Assembly (NCBI RefSeq): GCF_019649055.1
Contig: NW_026570241.1
Coordinates: forward strand, 124,001 to 188,000
Length of the DNA stretch: 64,000 bases
DNA from: Paramacrobiotus metropolitanus
Taxonomy: Eukaryota; Tardigrada; Eutardigrada; Parachela; Macrobiotidae
Direction of reading: 5' to 3'
Positions 23,844 through 37,089 of this stretch are shown here, one piece after another. The notes under the pieces were generated by a model that did not search any database, had not been told where the DNA came from, and worked only from the letters and a program-made list of their open reading frames with translations. Made by a program: the position numbers and the translations under genes. The first letter of the stretch is position 1, and the number at the start of each line of letters is the position of its first letter.

Positions 23844-26800
23844 TTATTCACTGTCAGAATCGCTGGAAAGATCGGAGGTATCAGCTTTCTTGGGATGCGA
23901 CTTCTTATCATCTCGACGGGAAGAATGTTTAGATCTAATGTCATGCGATGGATCCTCGCTGCTCCTAGACGAACTGGCAGAAGCCGATTGACGTTTCTCG
24001 CTCACGTCTTCTGCGGAATCACTAGAAATACTGGGCTTCCGTTTACGTTGTGTGCTAGAGCGCTTTGATCCCTTATGACGCGCATTGTTTTCTTCCCGGC
24101 GATTGCGCTCAGCTCTCAAAGCGATTTTCCGCTTATCCGGTGACCGGCTTCCAGATCCATTAGACTGGTCGGAATAACGTCGAGGTGATTGCTTATTTTT
24201 TACCTCTTTGGTGCTCTTATTCCCATTTCTTACTTCTTTTTTTGTCGTAGACTTGGCGTTTGTAGCTTTCCCGGATTCCGGACTCGTTTTCCTTCTGGAT
24301 TGGCTACGTTTGGACATGCGCTTCTTACTACTCGGGGGGTCTACAGATGGCGACCGCCGAAATTTACGGTTTCGGGAACCGTTTGATGCTTCCTCGCCCG
24401 ATAGATCATGGCTTCTTTTGCTTCGCGTTCCGTTGTTCTGTGCCGGGGATTTGGTTTTGCGTTCATGGTGGCTGTTATCCCGCCGACTTTTGTTTGCACG
24501 TTTCCTTGAGTCTTTTTCGTCGTCGGATAGCTGTGACGTTTTCGACGGCGATCGCTGGACTCTTCGCTGGGAAAGGTTTTGCTTATCGGAACCATCTCGT
24601 CTGCTTCTATGCGCAGTGGATCGTCCATGGTTAGAAATGTTGCGCTGGTATTCGGCATCCCCTTCTGTATTATAGATTGGAGGCAATTTCGACTGCTTTT
24701 TGGGATAATCGCTTTCCTTCGTATCTTTCAGAGACTTATCTCGAATCAGTTCTTTTTTGGGGAACTGGTTCAGACTGGATTTTCTTTCTTTGACACGAGC
24801 TTCTTTCTCACGGACTTCGTCGTCTCGTTTCCGGGAACTCGCACCCGCTTCTGCGGCTTCGTAATCGGCCTCTGGATTCTTTTCCAAACGTTTTTTGTCT
24901 CCACTAGCTGCTGCATCTGATTTACTCTTTCCATTCGACTGGTTAGGGCTTTTGCTATGATCTGCTTCTTGTTGAATGTCAAGTTTTGATGACCCAACGT
25001 TGAATGCAAAACTCGGCAGAAATCCGGATTTTTCTCTGCCGGTGTTCACCGGCGATTGCTGTGCAGAACTTACCTGACTTCGTGCGGAAAGTAACAACAA
25101 GTTCTCCATTGGTACAAACTTTTGTCTGATCCTGCTTCCGTCCGACTGCTGATCTGCTTTGGTGCGAGTAGACGACAGTACACTGGACTGGTCTAGCGGA
25201 TGTTTAATGTGATTTTCACTTTGGTTATCCTTAGCTCTGCTTGCAGTACGTTTAATCGGTGCGGCATATTTCTCTTCAGATTCCTGGGAATCACTAGCGT
25301 TATTCATTTGTGACAAATTGGAAGTAGATCGTGACACGGAATACGGTTTTACACCGTACTTGCTTTTATCTGTTGTGAGCAATGTGGACTGCGGGTCTCT
25401 TGCTAGCAGTTGCTTTTCTTGGGATTCATCACGTTGTTTCCTTCCAGCCTGCTTTGCAGCCACTGAAGATTTTCTTCGCTGGGATTCTTTATGTGTCACT
25501 TTCTTCTGCGGTTTTTCTTGACTGCTTTTTATTTCTATCGATATTTCGCTCCCCGACGGATTATTTTGCATATACGATATCCTTCGCTCCGGTTCGTTAG
25601 CGGGCTTTGCTTTTTGACTGGCTTTTTCATGCTTGTGTGTATCCCGTTGGCCGGATCCAGATTCTTTGTGACCTTTTTTCTTTTTGGAAGTCGATCTTTT
25701 CTCAGAACGATCTTGCTCTGGTGAGAGATTTCTGTGACTGTGACTCTCTTGATCGTTTACCTTTGACCGTGACCTTTGGTTGGAAGTGTCCCTATTAGGC
25801 GAAGACTGCTTCCGAGATTTGCGCTTGTGTTGATCCTCTTCTGTATCGTAATCGCTCTTTTCATGCTCTTGCAAAAGCCAGTAGCATTTCTGTGGACCTT
25901 TACCCTGCAAGCAGAATACACTCAAATGGGGCTTTTCTGGATTTTAACTGCCAGGCGGGCGGGTACTTTGATCTCGATTACGCCTCTGCTCTGGAACCGA
26001 AATTCTGGACTATGCACTTCTAGATGATCTTTAGCGGTAGAGCTGAACTGGATTCTGAGCGCTGCAACGACGACAAGACGTTTCGATAAATCGAATGGCT
26101 GACAGGACAAAACTCCTTGCACTTTTGTTTTACCTTTCCCGGTGCTTACCATCCGTGATGCAAAATTAACAGCGTCACCAAATCTGCGCATAAAAGACTT
26201 AATTATCAGTAAAACGATATTCACTAATAATTTTCAACCTTCTTTCGCCGTAAAGTTCGGAAGTTAAAAGTTGATACAAGCTTATTTTTATCGAAGCACA
26301 CTGTGGATTACTTTGACAGTTTAGCTGTAACAGTACTTTATATTCTTTCACTCACAAACAATATCGAGGCATTCGGTTGCCCACTACTCCGGCCACACAT
26401 GACCCAGTATGGCACCCGATTTTCAGCAGTAGGATATTTTTTGAACGAGGACGGTGTTTTATCTTAAAAGCTTGCGCTTGTTGCATCATTTCCAATGATA
26501 ACTCAGCAATCTGCCTGGAATGCTCGTTGTTATTTCGCGCTGGGATACCGCTGGCAATCTGCAAGATATCACATAATAATTATACTTCTATACTCAGTAC
26601 TCTTGTGCCCAGCACAAGCTAAAAAGTTTCCACTATCGCACAAAGTTTAACGAGATTGCTACTTAAGCGCTGCGGGCCCGGATCTACTTAGCATTAAAAG
26701 ATTTTATGGCTATCGAGTGCTTTCATCGATTAAAATACATATTGCGGTCCGTGACGGGTCAATTACAATAAATTTTAGACGAAGCCACCCTCCGCCTATT

Positions 26801-29800
26801 CGTAGAAACACGGTTACTGATCATAAATCAGTCAATGCAGCAAATGCATATCAAGCAATATATTGGCATGAGTCAGCTAACTTACCATCGATAAGGTATG
26901 CATCGATAAATTTTGTTATGCTTGTTATACCATTAATTTTAATTTTACATAATTCACTTTTTCGAAAACCAGATGCTGTTTGCACAAAAAGCAGTTTGCG
27001 GCTTCTAGCCAACATCTCATATGTTAAAGGGTACAATCACCGTACAGGCACCTAAAAGGCTACAGAAGAATTCGAAGTAAGATTCTGAACAGCCGCCTTA
27101 CCATGTACGTATCAGCAATTGTTTCCACTTTGTAAACGTCGAACTGCTGCAGAATAGCGTCAAACATGGTGTATATTTCGTTTAAGAGACCAACCATCTG
27201 AAGAGGAGTGCTCGCAGCGGTAATTACTCCAAAATCTTCGATAGCGGTAAATCCCAGTGTCGCTTGACTGAAGAATTCGGGATCCGTCTTCGTACCTCGC
27301 ACCAGACTTGTGGCAACATGCCTATTTACGCAAGCATCTCGAGAAATGAATTCGCCATTACCCAAAACGTCGATCAGAATTTATAACATACTCGGGTAAG
27401 ATCTGAAAGAGCAGCTGCTCAGCTTTGCGCTTCTCCTCTAGTATTGCTTCCTGTGCCCGCTGAATGCGTTGTTCCAGATCTTCCGCATGCGCTGCCAAGC
27501 GTTTAGTAAGAGCATCCACAAAATTATCATCCCTCTCGAATCCAGGCACCGATTTCAAGTAGCTGTTGATGTACTCGATTGTCGGCCGAGCGGACGGTCG
27601 GTCGTCCCAGCAACGCTCCACAAGTGAACGAACCGGTGACAATAATGCCGATGCGGGTATTTTCGGTCGAAATGGAATGACGCTCTGTCGGCAGACGCGA
27701 TCGATTATATCTGTAACACAAAAGTCGGAAAGCGAAGTTATTAAGTGTATCTTCGGCAGAAATATTCGGTTTTTTGTGAATTTTGCTACTTACCATGCTG
27801 AAGTATTTTTACTTATATTAGCTGAAACTTTCCTGGAGCGGTATACAATAGACTATATACTTTCGCCTGAGTATGGCTACAGTAGCCTTTGTGGCCTGCT
27901 GATGGATTTATTATGAAGAAAGTACAATCTGACTAAATGAGGAGGCTACGGTCTATGTTAAAAGCCTGCGAACAGCCTTTTTTGCCCGCTGAGGCTGATT
28001 GATCAATGCAGCCTCTCTGCTGTGACTATAAATAGACCGAAGACAGAGGATTTCAGTGCTACTAAAAAGCGCAAGCTGAATGCTGCCTCGCTGTATCGAT
28101 CGATCGGCACATGTGCGTGTGAGTGGGTTAATCCGCTCGCATTCACTTACACACGTATGAGTGTGGCCGTCTGTGCGCGCACGAGCTGTACAAACCGGTT
28201 TTCGCTGTCTTCGCTAGAACGCACACCCTAAACCCGTAGCTTCCTTTCTTGCTCGCATTGTATCAAGCTTGTAAAAACTAGTCGACATAGTACAATACAT
28301 TTTCCAAGCAAACCAGTTTCCTTAATAGCGCGATGATCGATCTGTATAGTATCTGGACAGTTATTATGATCAGTATTTCTCTTTGATCGCATGGCTTTGC
28401 GCAAGTTAAGGACTAACAGGAGAGATGCCTATGTACTGGTCGATTGCCTGACCTTTTGCTGTGAATCGATCCACATCCAGCTCATTTTGGAAAGGCGCAA
28501 TTTCGCACATAATCTCGATAAATATATGCCCGTACGCATAAATATCTCCTTCCTTCGATCCTTTGTACACATTCGGTGAACGCAGCTGTTCCGGGGCAAA
28601 AGTAAAGAATTTTTTATGATCGGGTGTATCATGGAAGAAATCAGGTTGCTGTCGATGGAATAGATCCAAGCGGCAGTATGCAACTTTAGTCACGAATCGA
28701 TTATCCATTAGGGCGTTATGACTCGACAGTTCGCCGTGGAATTGCACACCGGAATTATGCAGATACATCAGTGCCTGAAAAACATTTTCGCATTTAAAAT
28801 TACGAAATTACGGTACTTAATCAGCAAGTACTGCGAGTCTCACACTGGTTAAATCCGAAAGCGCCGAACTTTTCAACGATGACTCAAACCGGATGGATTC
28901 GCCTTGTATAATGTCGCTCAAGCTTCCCCGATGAGCGACCTCACAAAGCAGCCCGACTTCGTTATCCATTGGATAGATTCCAAAGAATCTGGCAACGTTC
29001 GCCGAATACGTTTGTTTGATCTGAAGTACGCAGTGTTATAAATAAATTTATGTAATACATGCTGGCGCTCCCAATGCGTTACTTTTCTAATAAGATTCTC
29101 CTGTGACGAACTCGGTGAGAATTTTTTATGAACAGCCACCCGGCGCACCCACACTGGTCTCTGTTTGTACATGGCCACATTCTCCGATTCTAGTAGACTT
29201 CCGGTTAAACTAAAGCTGTTAGTAGCAGTTTTGCGGCTGGCTTTCATTGTGGTTTGGTGGCTGCTAATGCTTTGGTTAAGCGACATAGTTGATTTCTGCA
29301 AAACTCTAGTATAGTGAACCAGTACTCGTGGTTTTTCTGTATTGACTGCGTCTGTGGCTAATAATAATTTACTCCAATTTTTTCGCTTTCACTAAAAATA
29401 TTAAAGATAAAAGAACCTTACTGCACGTGAATAGGTGGAACCGGCAGTGGCGTTGTTTTTTGTGAAGACGATTTCTTCAGGCAGAACAAACCATCGTCGC
29501 TCATCGGTGTCTTTGTCAAAAATTCCGCTGCGCCTATATTGGATTGACAATGCCATTGCAGCCACCTGTTGCTAGTGCTGTTTATAGTTACGATGCGTTT
29601 ACTTGGCAATGTAGTAAAAAATCGCACCAACCACAGCCAAGGCCACCAATATTCCGATCACCGTCCCCGTCACCTCACCCGACGCTAAGATAACAGAGAG
29701 AGTAAAGGTTCGATTGAGTAACCAAAAGCGGTTTGAGAAAGGTTATTCAACATACAAGCAGCACAACTGTTATCAATGCCACCGAATCCACAGGGCGGAG

Positions 29801-32606
29801 TATTGGGTGGAGCGGAATTCCGGTAGGCCCATGTAACGGCAGTTCCCGGCACCGGCGACAAAGTCCGGTTGATTGTATCGTAGGAGAAAATTTCCTGAAA
29901 AAACCTTCGCTATTATTTGAAATGTAAAAGTGTAACTTGGATGCTTCCAAGTGCATCTTACCCTAAAATCATATGTGGTATGGTTCATTGAAACAATGAC
30001 GTAGGTGTAGAGAAGTCGATCACCGAACCGCATGGAAAAGTTGCCGATAACGGATGGTATTTCTCTGGGATCGAAAGCCCCATCCATGATTTGATCGCCA
30101 TCGTTATCGTCTAGGACGTCTCCCTCGTTAATGGTTTCGTTTATGAGCTACAAGCGACCTCGTCAATAAGCAATAAAACAGAGGAAATTGACTGTTTTAT
30201 AGACTTTTTTTTATACAAAAATTGACGTGCCATCGCATCATAAATATTTGACCTTCATTCATATTGATAACCAATAACGGCAAAAATAAAAGAGTGTACC
30301 TGTCCCGTCAAAAGTACGATGGTGTGTTGCAAAGCAGTGAACATGGATACCTTTACACAAATTATAACGGTGTTCAGGAATGAAGATTTTCGGTTAGCCA
30401 CAAGTTGTAAATGTCGCCAAGTAGTAACAGTAAATAGTTTTATAGTGTTTAACACTCGGCGAATTAAATGCAGTATTTAAGTAGGCTTACCGATTCCGTG
30501 GTTTCGTATTTGTATCCGTAGTTTTTGTACGCACGGTATTTAACTTCGATTTCAAAATCCTCGTAATCGGGGCTGCGCATTGGCCGAACAGCGAGAAAAT
30601 ATAGTGACTTAAAAGCGTTTTTTGCTTCCTAAAATAGAATTACCATGTGGACTTGTTGTTGCAGCTTTTCATTAATTTTCTGAGATTGGTGTACGCTTAC
30701 GTCATCCTTCTCGTCGTGAAACTGCCAACGATAGTAGCCGTACAGAGGATGCTCAAACGGGTAGGCGGTGATGTACACCTAATTGTCACAGAAAAGAAAT
30801 CAGTGTCACAAATTAGAGTACTGATTCTGTACTTTGCTTACGTATTGAAGTACTTTTACTCAAAAAGAAGCTTAAAGACGAATGATAGTGCTAGTTCACT
30901 TACGTAATCGCCCTGTGCCATGCCCATCCGATATGCCGTAATCTGGAAAAACATTGACATGCAGCGTGTTCGGGAATAATGGAAAGCTTACATGATAGAG
31001 AGAGAAGATGGTGTGATTTAACGGAAATATGTCGTGGTGCGAAAGATATCTAGGACTTACTAAAATATCACGTGTGGTATTTCCATGCGCAATTATCACA
31101 ATAACTGCAAAGATTAAGAGAATACGAGTATTGCCCTGCACTATCATCCTTTGTGACATTAGTGACATTATCTTCCATTAAACGTTTCACGTTCATGATT
31201 CCGTAATAGTGCAATCGGCTTAATTCTTTTATATGGAGTTTTGCCTTTGATATTGTATGCAATGTTCTCCTACTTATGGAATGTGAATTACTTTCAGACA
31301 GGCATTACTTATGCGTTACTTTCAGACAGGTTTGAAAGTTTTTTTAATGAAATCGGCATCCCTGATTATGACAATACAATTAATACAAGTAATACAGATT
31401 AGAGAACGCACCTCTAGAGTTCTTGGATGCGGCCAACAGCGGGGCCCGGAAGTCAACACCTTTTTCGAGCATATTGAAGCGGTAGGAGACGATATTGGAA
31501 CTGGGAATTGTCTGCATGCCAGCTTCAAAGCCATCGCAAGCCAGTTGCTCAAAGTTCTCCAGCGCTGGATTGGTATCACAGAACAGTGAAATATCTTTAT
31601 ACTTATACCGGCGCAAAAACTGCAGCAAAACCTCCGTCAGGTCTTTCTGGTGGTAAGTTAATAGTCGCAGCAGTGTGGGAAATCGCTTAATATTGTTCAG
31701 GATATCGTCTGAACCGCCACTGGAAACAGTAAAAGCGGTTGAAAATAAACCAACGCAGTAGAATTACCGTAGAATTAGACTGAGTACCTTGAAATTAGTG
31801 GCATATTCAACTCTGTAAAATGACAAATATATTACCGGAAACTGTATAACTATCAAATACAGCGCAACATCTAATACATATTACATAGTACTCGTGGCAT
31901 GTATATCAATCCATACCTAAGCATGTTTTTAGTAGATGTTGTTAAAACGGGTGATTTGTTATTGCAAACCGATAATTACGCTATAGCTACTAACCTCTAG
32001 CGACATCTCCAAGTAAGACAAGAGATCCACTGCAAGCTAAAAAAAGGTATGACTTCTGACACACTATTACCGAAAACCATAAAGCGTGATAGAGGTGGAT
32101 AATAATCTTGTTGGTGGTGCTGTTGTTGAATGCAATGATAGAAAGTAATACTACATAATGGCATCCAACGTAAGTGTTTGACAATTTGCGAGTAGGTACT
32201 TATGCCCAGGATACATTATATTTTGGTATTGTAGCGCCTATTAACTGTGTACACAGTCCTACTCCTGAAAGCTGGTACCGTTTCCGATGAAGATATTCAA
32301 GTGTGTCATATCGTCCCACATCGCGCTGCCAACGGGATCCTTCATGATATAATAAGATACCAAATTCACGACATTGGCATCCATATCAGCGCATGTTTTC
32401 ATCCAGGTGGGAGACAGATTCCTTTTATGGAAAGTGAATCTCGGGTATAACTTGCTCAGTTGTTCAATCGCAATATCCACTGCCGGACCATAGTAGTTGT
32501 AGCTGTACGCCAGCGAAGAGTATGACATACATGTCAAAAAGGTTACGTTAAAAGCTTCGGTTAAATTAGCAATAGACAAAGCAAAGCAAAAATATAGAAC
32601 TTTCAT
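23844..32606 (-). CDS. Receptor guanylyl cyclase with ~675-residue Ser/Arg/Lys-rich C-terminal tail, 22 exons
   Basis: Exons (minus): 32263-32606, 31995-32029, 31788-31812, 31412-31719, 31061-31104, 30904-30942, 30701-30778, 30491-30628, 30300-30350, 29962-30147, 29756-29894, 29603-29684, 29422-29565, 29083-29295, 28844-29020, 28453-28774, 27392-27710, 27102-27321, 26356-26558, 26134-26183, 25967-26061, 23844-25904. Order: signal peptide, ANF-receptor ectodomain (AASKNSR|VIVIIAHGNTTRD, AYRMGMAQGDY, CGFGGIDNSC), one membrane segment (GTVIGILVALAVVGAIFYY), kinase-homology domain (EVAHRGSLSDII, FTFAPEQLRSP, RCWDDRPSARPTIEYI), coiled linker, then cyclase domain (DVYKVETIADTYM, MPRYCLFGDAVNFASRM, GKGPQKCYWLL). 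It makes cGMP from GTP in relatives, but the first metal Asp is replaced by Ala (FTAIEDF). The last exon runs on into an SR/RS, Lys- and Glu-rich disordered tail. All joins are in phase except exon 12 to 13, where two in-frame stops lie within 36 bp. Confidence 0.85.
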
Positions 32607-33867
32607 CACACTTTCGTGACGATTGAAAAACTGGAAGAAACAAGAAAACAATCACACTTTTTTGACCAGCAAGAACATAAAGTATTCGTACAGACTGTAT
32701 TACAACAGTAAAGAGTACAATCCCTTTCTTCAACGAGTTGAACGCATGAGGCTGGTTTCCGGTATCGTAAATCGGCGTAAAGTTTTATTCAGCGAATGGA
32801 AGTATGCGACGGAAATTTTCAGCACAGTGTATCACGAAAACGTTTGGTCTACGCCAATGTTACGGTAGTCATTACGGAATGATTTGAACAAAGAAGCAAG
32901 CAGCACTTTGCGTGCCACCGGCTTGCACTGGAATATAAATTTTGCAGATCATTTTGTCCCTGTCAATCGTAAACGGCTCATGCGTTTGGTCTATGCTGCA
33001 GCACCTTAACTCTGGAAAGTAGGAGCATAGAATATACATAAATTTGAGTAGGCATGCATATGCACCGATATCATGGTTTGGGATATGTGGGAGGATCTAC
33101 GGAATGGATCAAAAGCCGTGCATATTCATTAAATTTTCATTAATCCGCCAAAGGCCGTAAGCGGAGCTGTGAGGGTATCAATATTTTACATTGGTATAAT
33201 ATTTATCATGACATTGTCTGGTGTCTATTGACTCCCAATAAGCTTGCATTTGTATGATCCGAAACGGCAGCGATTACTGCGCCTGTCTGAATAGGATCCT
33301 CAACAATCGACGGCAGATGTACTTTGTATGTACTACGAGTACAATACATACGAGCGATGTTAATATACAGTATTTTATTGATGATTCCGCAACATTGCGG
33401 TATTCAGCAGTCGGAAACTATCGTATTGGTACTTGACCTGTTTGCTGCTGTGGTAGCGATATTATGACCCTTGAATTAACTGCAGTCAATACTGAAATGC
33501 GATTGCCTCTCTTATTAGGCTCTTTAAAGGTAAATCGATCAAAAACAGCTGAAGGTTGAACCCGCTTTTGTTTGAAATGCGGACACTAAAAAACGATTAA
33601 TGGTTAGCTTCCCGTGAATTAATGAGGTATCAGCAGGCGTACTTCACAAATTGCTTGTGTTGTACGCCGTAGCCTATTCACTACACAAAAAGCTTAATAA
33701 GAATAATTTTTTGAAGATAATAAAGTCTTGGACGAAGCATTGAACATAATAATGTATCACTGCGTGGTGCGCCATAATGTACCCAGAAAACTCACAAAAA
33801 AACCCAAGAGGAATTTTTTCCGAATTTTCGTTTTTGACGACAAATTGTCCGTACTGGTGCGTTTTAT
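32607..33867. other. Intergenic, no gene recognised
   Basis: 5' flank of the guanylyl cyclase and 3' flank of gustatory-like receptor 2, both on the minus strand. AT-rich, with no recognisable coding signal. Confidence 0.45.
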
Positions 33868-35351
33868 TTAAAGGGAGACTTTGGAATAATTTCCCGGAGA
33901 GCCACATGAGCTGTTGCCTGCCTTGTCATCGCTCCCGGTAATGTCCCGTAATAACACGAAATAAGTAACCACTATGCCGGTGAGCTGCAAATAAATGGAT
34001 CATGCAAAGAAAAGGATATCGTACACATGAACGGCACAGTATCAATGGGCAGGCTTCAGTGCAAATCAAATTCGACGAATTTAAGAATTTCGAGAACCAA
34101 CTCACCGTTACTACAAAGTCACTGTCAATCCCTATGAGGTACCACATTGTGAAGCGCACGGGTACTTCTTGAAGTCTTCGAACAGAATCACGCAGCAGCG
34201 AAGCTGGGTAAAAGTCCTCTTTCTCTCGCAGCTCCAGAATATCCAGGAAAACCGGGGCAATGGAATGCGCCTGTCATACCGTTAATCCGATTCTTTATCA
34301 TAGTAATTATAGTAAAATGTTTTCATCACGTTAAACGATCGATATTTTAGTTTTACTTTACCTGACTCTTTGTATAGCTTGCAATAATTACCGGAGTAAT
34401 GAATATTGCAAGGTTTCCAATAGCCGCTAAGGCAAAGTAGAGCATATTGGCTAAATTGGAATTATATAGGAAACCGTATGCAACCGGTGCATCGGCAGCA
34501 ATTACATGTGTCAGTACAACAAAGGCCACCGCATTGGCAAACAGTTCCACCAAAAACAGAGGCGCAAAGACTTTGTCGAGTCTTGAAATAAATTTTGACA
34601 ACCGAAGGTGTCGAACACGGCAGAGTGTCAGATTGTCTGCGAATTCAGTCACGGAAGCAACTCCATCACGGTACTGCCGAAATATTTCTTCCACTTGACA
34701 CCGAATTTGGCTGAATGCGACTCCAAGTATTAAGCAATAAAAGCAGAAGGTTACGGAGAATAAAAGACCAATAGTGGCACAAAGTGACAACGGTAGTGTC
34801 TGCAGTACGATAATGCCCACATATGCCGGTATCAGAACACCAAAAAGGTTTTCATTCTGGTTTAGCACACCAACGCACCGCAGATATATTATGGGATAAA
34901 GCGCAAATCCGAAGATTAAGTACCCAATGGCGAAGAAAAATAAAGCGCGCTTTACCGTTCTTGGACTCGTCGGGCTTTCCGTTAAGTGCAAGTTTAAGTC
35001 ATTGTTGATAGCATGGAGTTGCGGTGACATAATGCGAAATAGAATCAATACCGATAGCCCACATACTTGGAATGTGAGGAACACGAAAGCAATCAGCGTT
35101 AATGTTGTTTGGCTTGACCGATTTTCAGGAATTGCTTGAAAGTAGGAATAAATACAGACAGTAATCCCCAAAATTGCGCTTGAAGTCACTACCAAAAAGC
35201 CGAGCCAAGACAAGAGGAACGGTTTTCTTCCCTCGCCCGCATGCACTCCCCATATAGTTAAAATTTTTGCCAAATAGCCGTAATAACGCTGAAACCAGCT
35301 GGTTTTTTGCATTTCCGACATGATTCCTAATTCTGTATAAGAAGAAGACAT
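33868..35351 (-). CDS. Gustatory-like 7TM chemoreceptor 2
   Basis: Exons 34362-35351, 34106-34270 and 33868-33984 on the minus strand, joined in phase 0 through CAG|GTAAAG, GACAG|GCG, ACG|GTGAGT and GCAG|CTC. Exon 1 encodes a short N-terminus and about six membrane segments, including LFGVLIPAYVGIIVL and LSKFISRLDKVFAPLFLVEL, which align with receptor 1. Exon 2 is exactly 165 bp, as in receptor 1 and receptor 4, and ends IGIDSDFVVT. Exon 3 gives LTGIVVTYFVLLRDITGSDD and a short hydrophilic tail. No frame lesion is seen, so this copy looks functional. Members of the invertebrate gustatory receptor superfamily act in contact chemosensation at sensory-neuron membranes. Orthology to a named receptor cannot be judged by eye. 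Confidence 0.78.
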
Positions 35352-37089
35352 GGATGATATTAGTGCACACTGAACACTGAACAGAAATAATTTTTCCGTA
35401 GTTGCTGGGCGAATATTTTTGGTTTAACAATATACTGGTCGCTGTTCAAATAAAGCGTGAAATTTGTTTTAACGGCCCATCCTTATGCAATCCTTCTATG
35501 GGCTCTGGGGATCCAAAGCTTGTTTGCCGACTGATTTGCATGTTACGGTACTACACTTATCTTCACTGTTTATGAATTTAGGCTCCGGTTTTGGAGAGAT
35601 CAAGAATTTCGAAGTTTGTGGTCGAGAACATGTATCTGGTGATTTTTAGTACTGTTGCTTTAAATACATGGAATAATATTTCAGCTATTCGTGCTTCTGG
35701 TTCCCGCGCCCGTATACAGTACAAACAGTAAAGTACTGTTTGCCCTTACCTACTTATAAAAGAAAGAGTACTGTTGTCAGTAGTTGCAAAGTCTGCCGGC
35801 AAAATCTTTGAAGACAAGAACACAATAAATGGGTATATGTAAGGGCGTAGCCGGTTGTTGCGGATGTACATTTTTCGACTTCTGTTAAGAGCAATTGTTA
35901 AAGAGAACGGAAAGTGGGATTCATCGGATACACATATATGGTAAATGACCACAAAAATTATATGGGAGTACCGTAATACTATGAAGTGTAGCGTTGAAAC
36001 AGCTCATGTTACAAAAATACAAACTGAAGCGTTACTGCGTTTATCGGCTGTATTTTTATCAAGGATTAAGCTGCCTAATCACCATTCAAAGCGCAGACAA
36101 TGTAGGAACGTTTTCCGAATTAGTTGCACCGCTTCCCTGATACTTCCTGATACTTTTTTTGCATCCGTTTCACCATAGTTGTTTACACAGTAACTCGAAC
36201 AGCAAGTCCGTTCAGTTGTCCTCTTCCAGGGATTACTTACAAATTATATTTGGTACACCTTCGAAGGACTCTCGTCTGCGTCCCGTTCTAATCAGCGGAC
36301 CTGGCGGGGCTACGTGACCGAGTTGTATGGTTATTTCTTGGTCTGAATACTTTATTCAAGAGGCTTTGGAGTAGTTTAAACTCATGAACTGCACAGACTA
36401 AGTAAACGACGAATAGTTCGGACCGAACTGTTCGGTCAAAGTCCAGTAGCACATGTTAAATCCGAGATCGTGTCGCGAAGGTAGTTTGGTCTGAGACACT
36501 GGAATTCTCTCGAGTGGGTGTACCGTTGTGGTTGGTCTGTATATAAATAATGATTATTATAAGATAGATAGAAGATAGTAGACCTTCAGTGGTACCAGTA
36601 CTAGCAGTCTAGCAGATGCAGGCCTTCAAGACTGAGAGACTACATGTATGTTGAAAATTACACTGGCAAGAAAATGCTGTCAGATGGCTATGTTGCGTAT
36701 TTGCAAGCTACTGTAAGTACAGATCTGAGCTACATTTTGCATGTTCCACTCTCAGCGCACCCCTGCGTTCTAAAAAGTTTGCTTATTGTTGCTTTGCAAT
36801 TTTATGTGCTTTAATAGAAGTGTAACGAATTTTTTACTTTGATTCGAAACTGCAAAACCATCATTTGCTAAGATGTCCAGTGTGGAGGAAGTCGGAAGAC
36901 AAACCACAACTTCAGGTTCCGTCACCTTCTGTATCTTGTTAAAAACAATGTATCGATATACGTAATCATTTGAAAGACGCATATAAAGACATACTTCTAT
37001 AACTTATACGCCTTGATAAGAAAATATATAAAGACTCGCACGTCACAAGTCTCACAACCATTCTGATGCATAAATTTGCATTAATCACC
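35352..37089. other. Intergenic, no gene recognised
   Basis: Spacer between divergent genes, receptor 2 (-) and kelch gene 1 (+). Only short frames without recognisable domains. Confidence 0.45.

Noticed and set aside
24341-24675. Long plus- and minus-strand open frames inside the cyclase tail exon
   Set aside because: They are shadows of the repetitive Ser/Arg/Lys codons of the 23844-25904 exon. The reverse frames are low-complexity Phe/Leu-rich sequence without start context or splice sites.
31287-31330. Direct repeat TTACTTTCAGACAGG in a cyclase intron
   Set aside because: Two 15-bp copies 29 bp apart; could be a small duplication carrying an acceptor-like CAG, but exon 5 is well placed elsewhere (31061-31104), so no role is supported.
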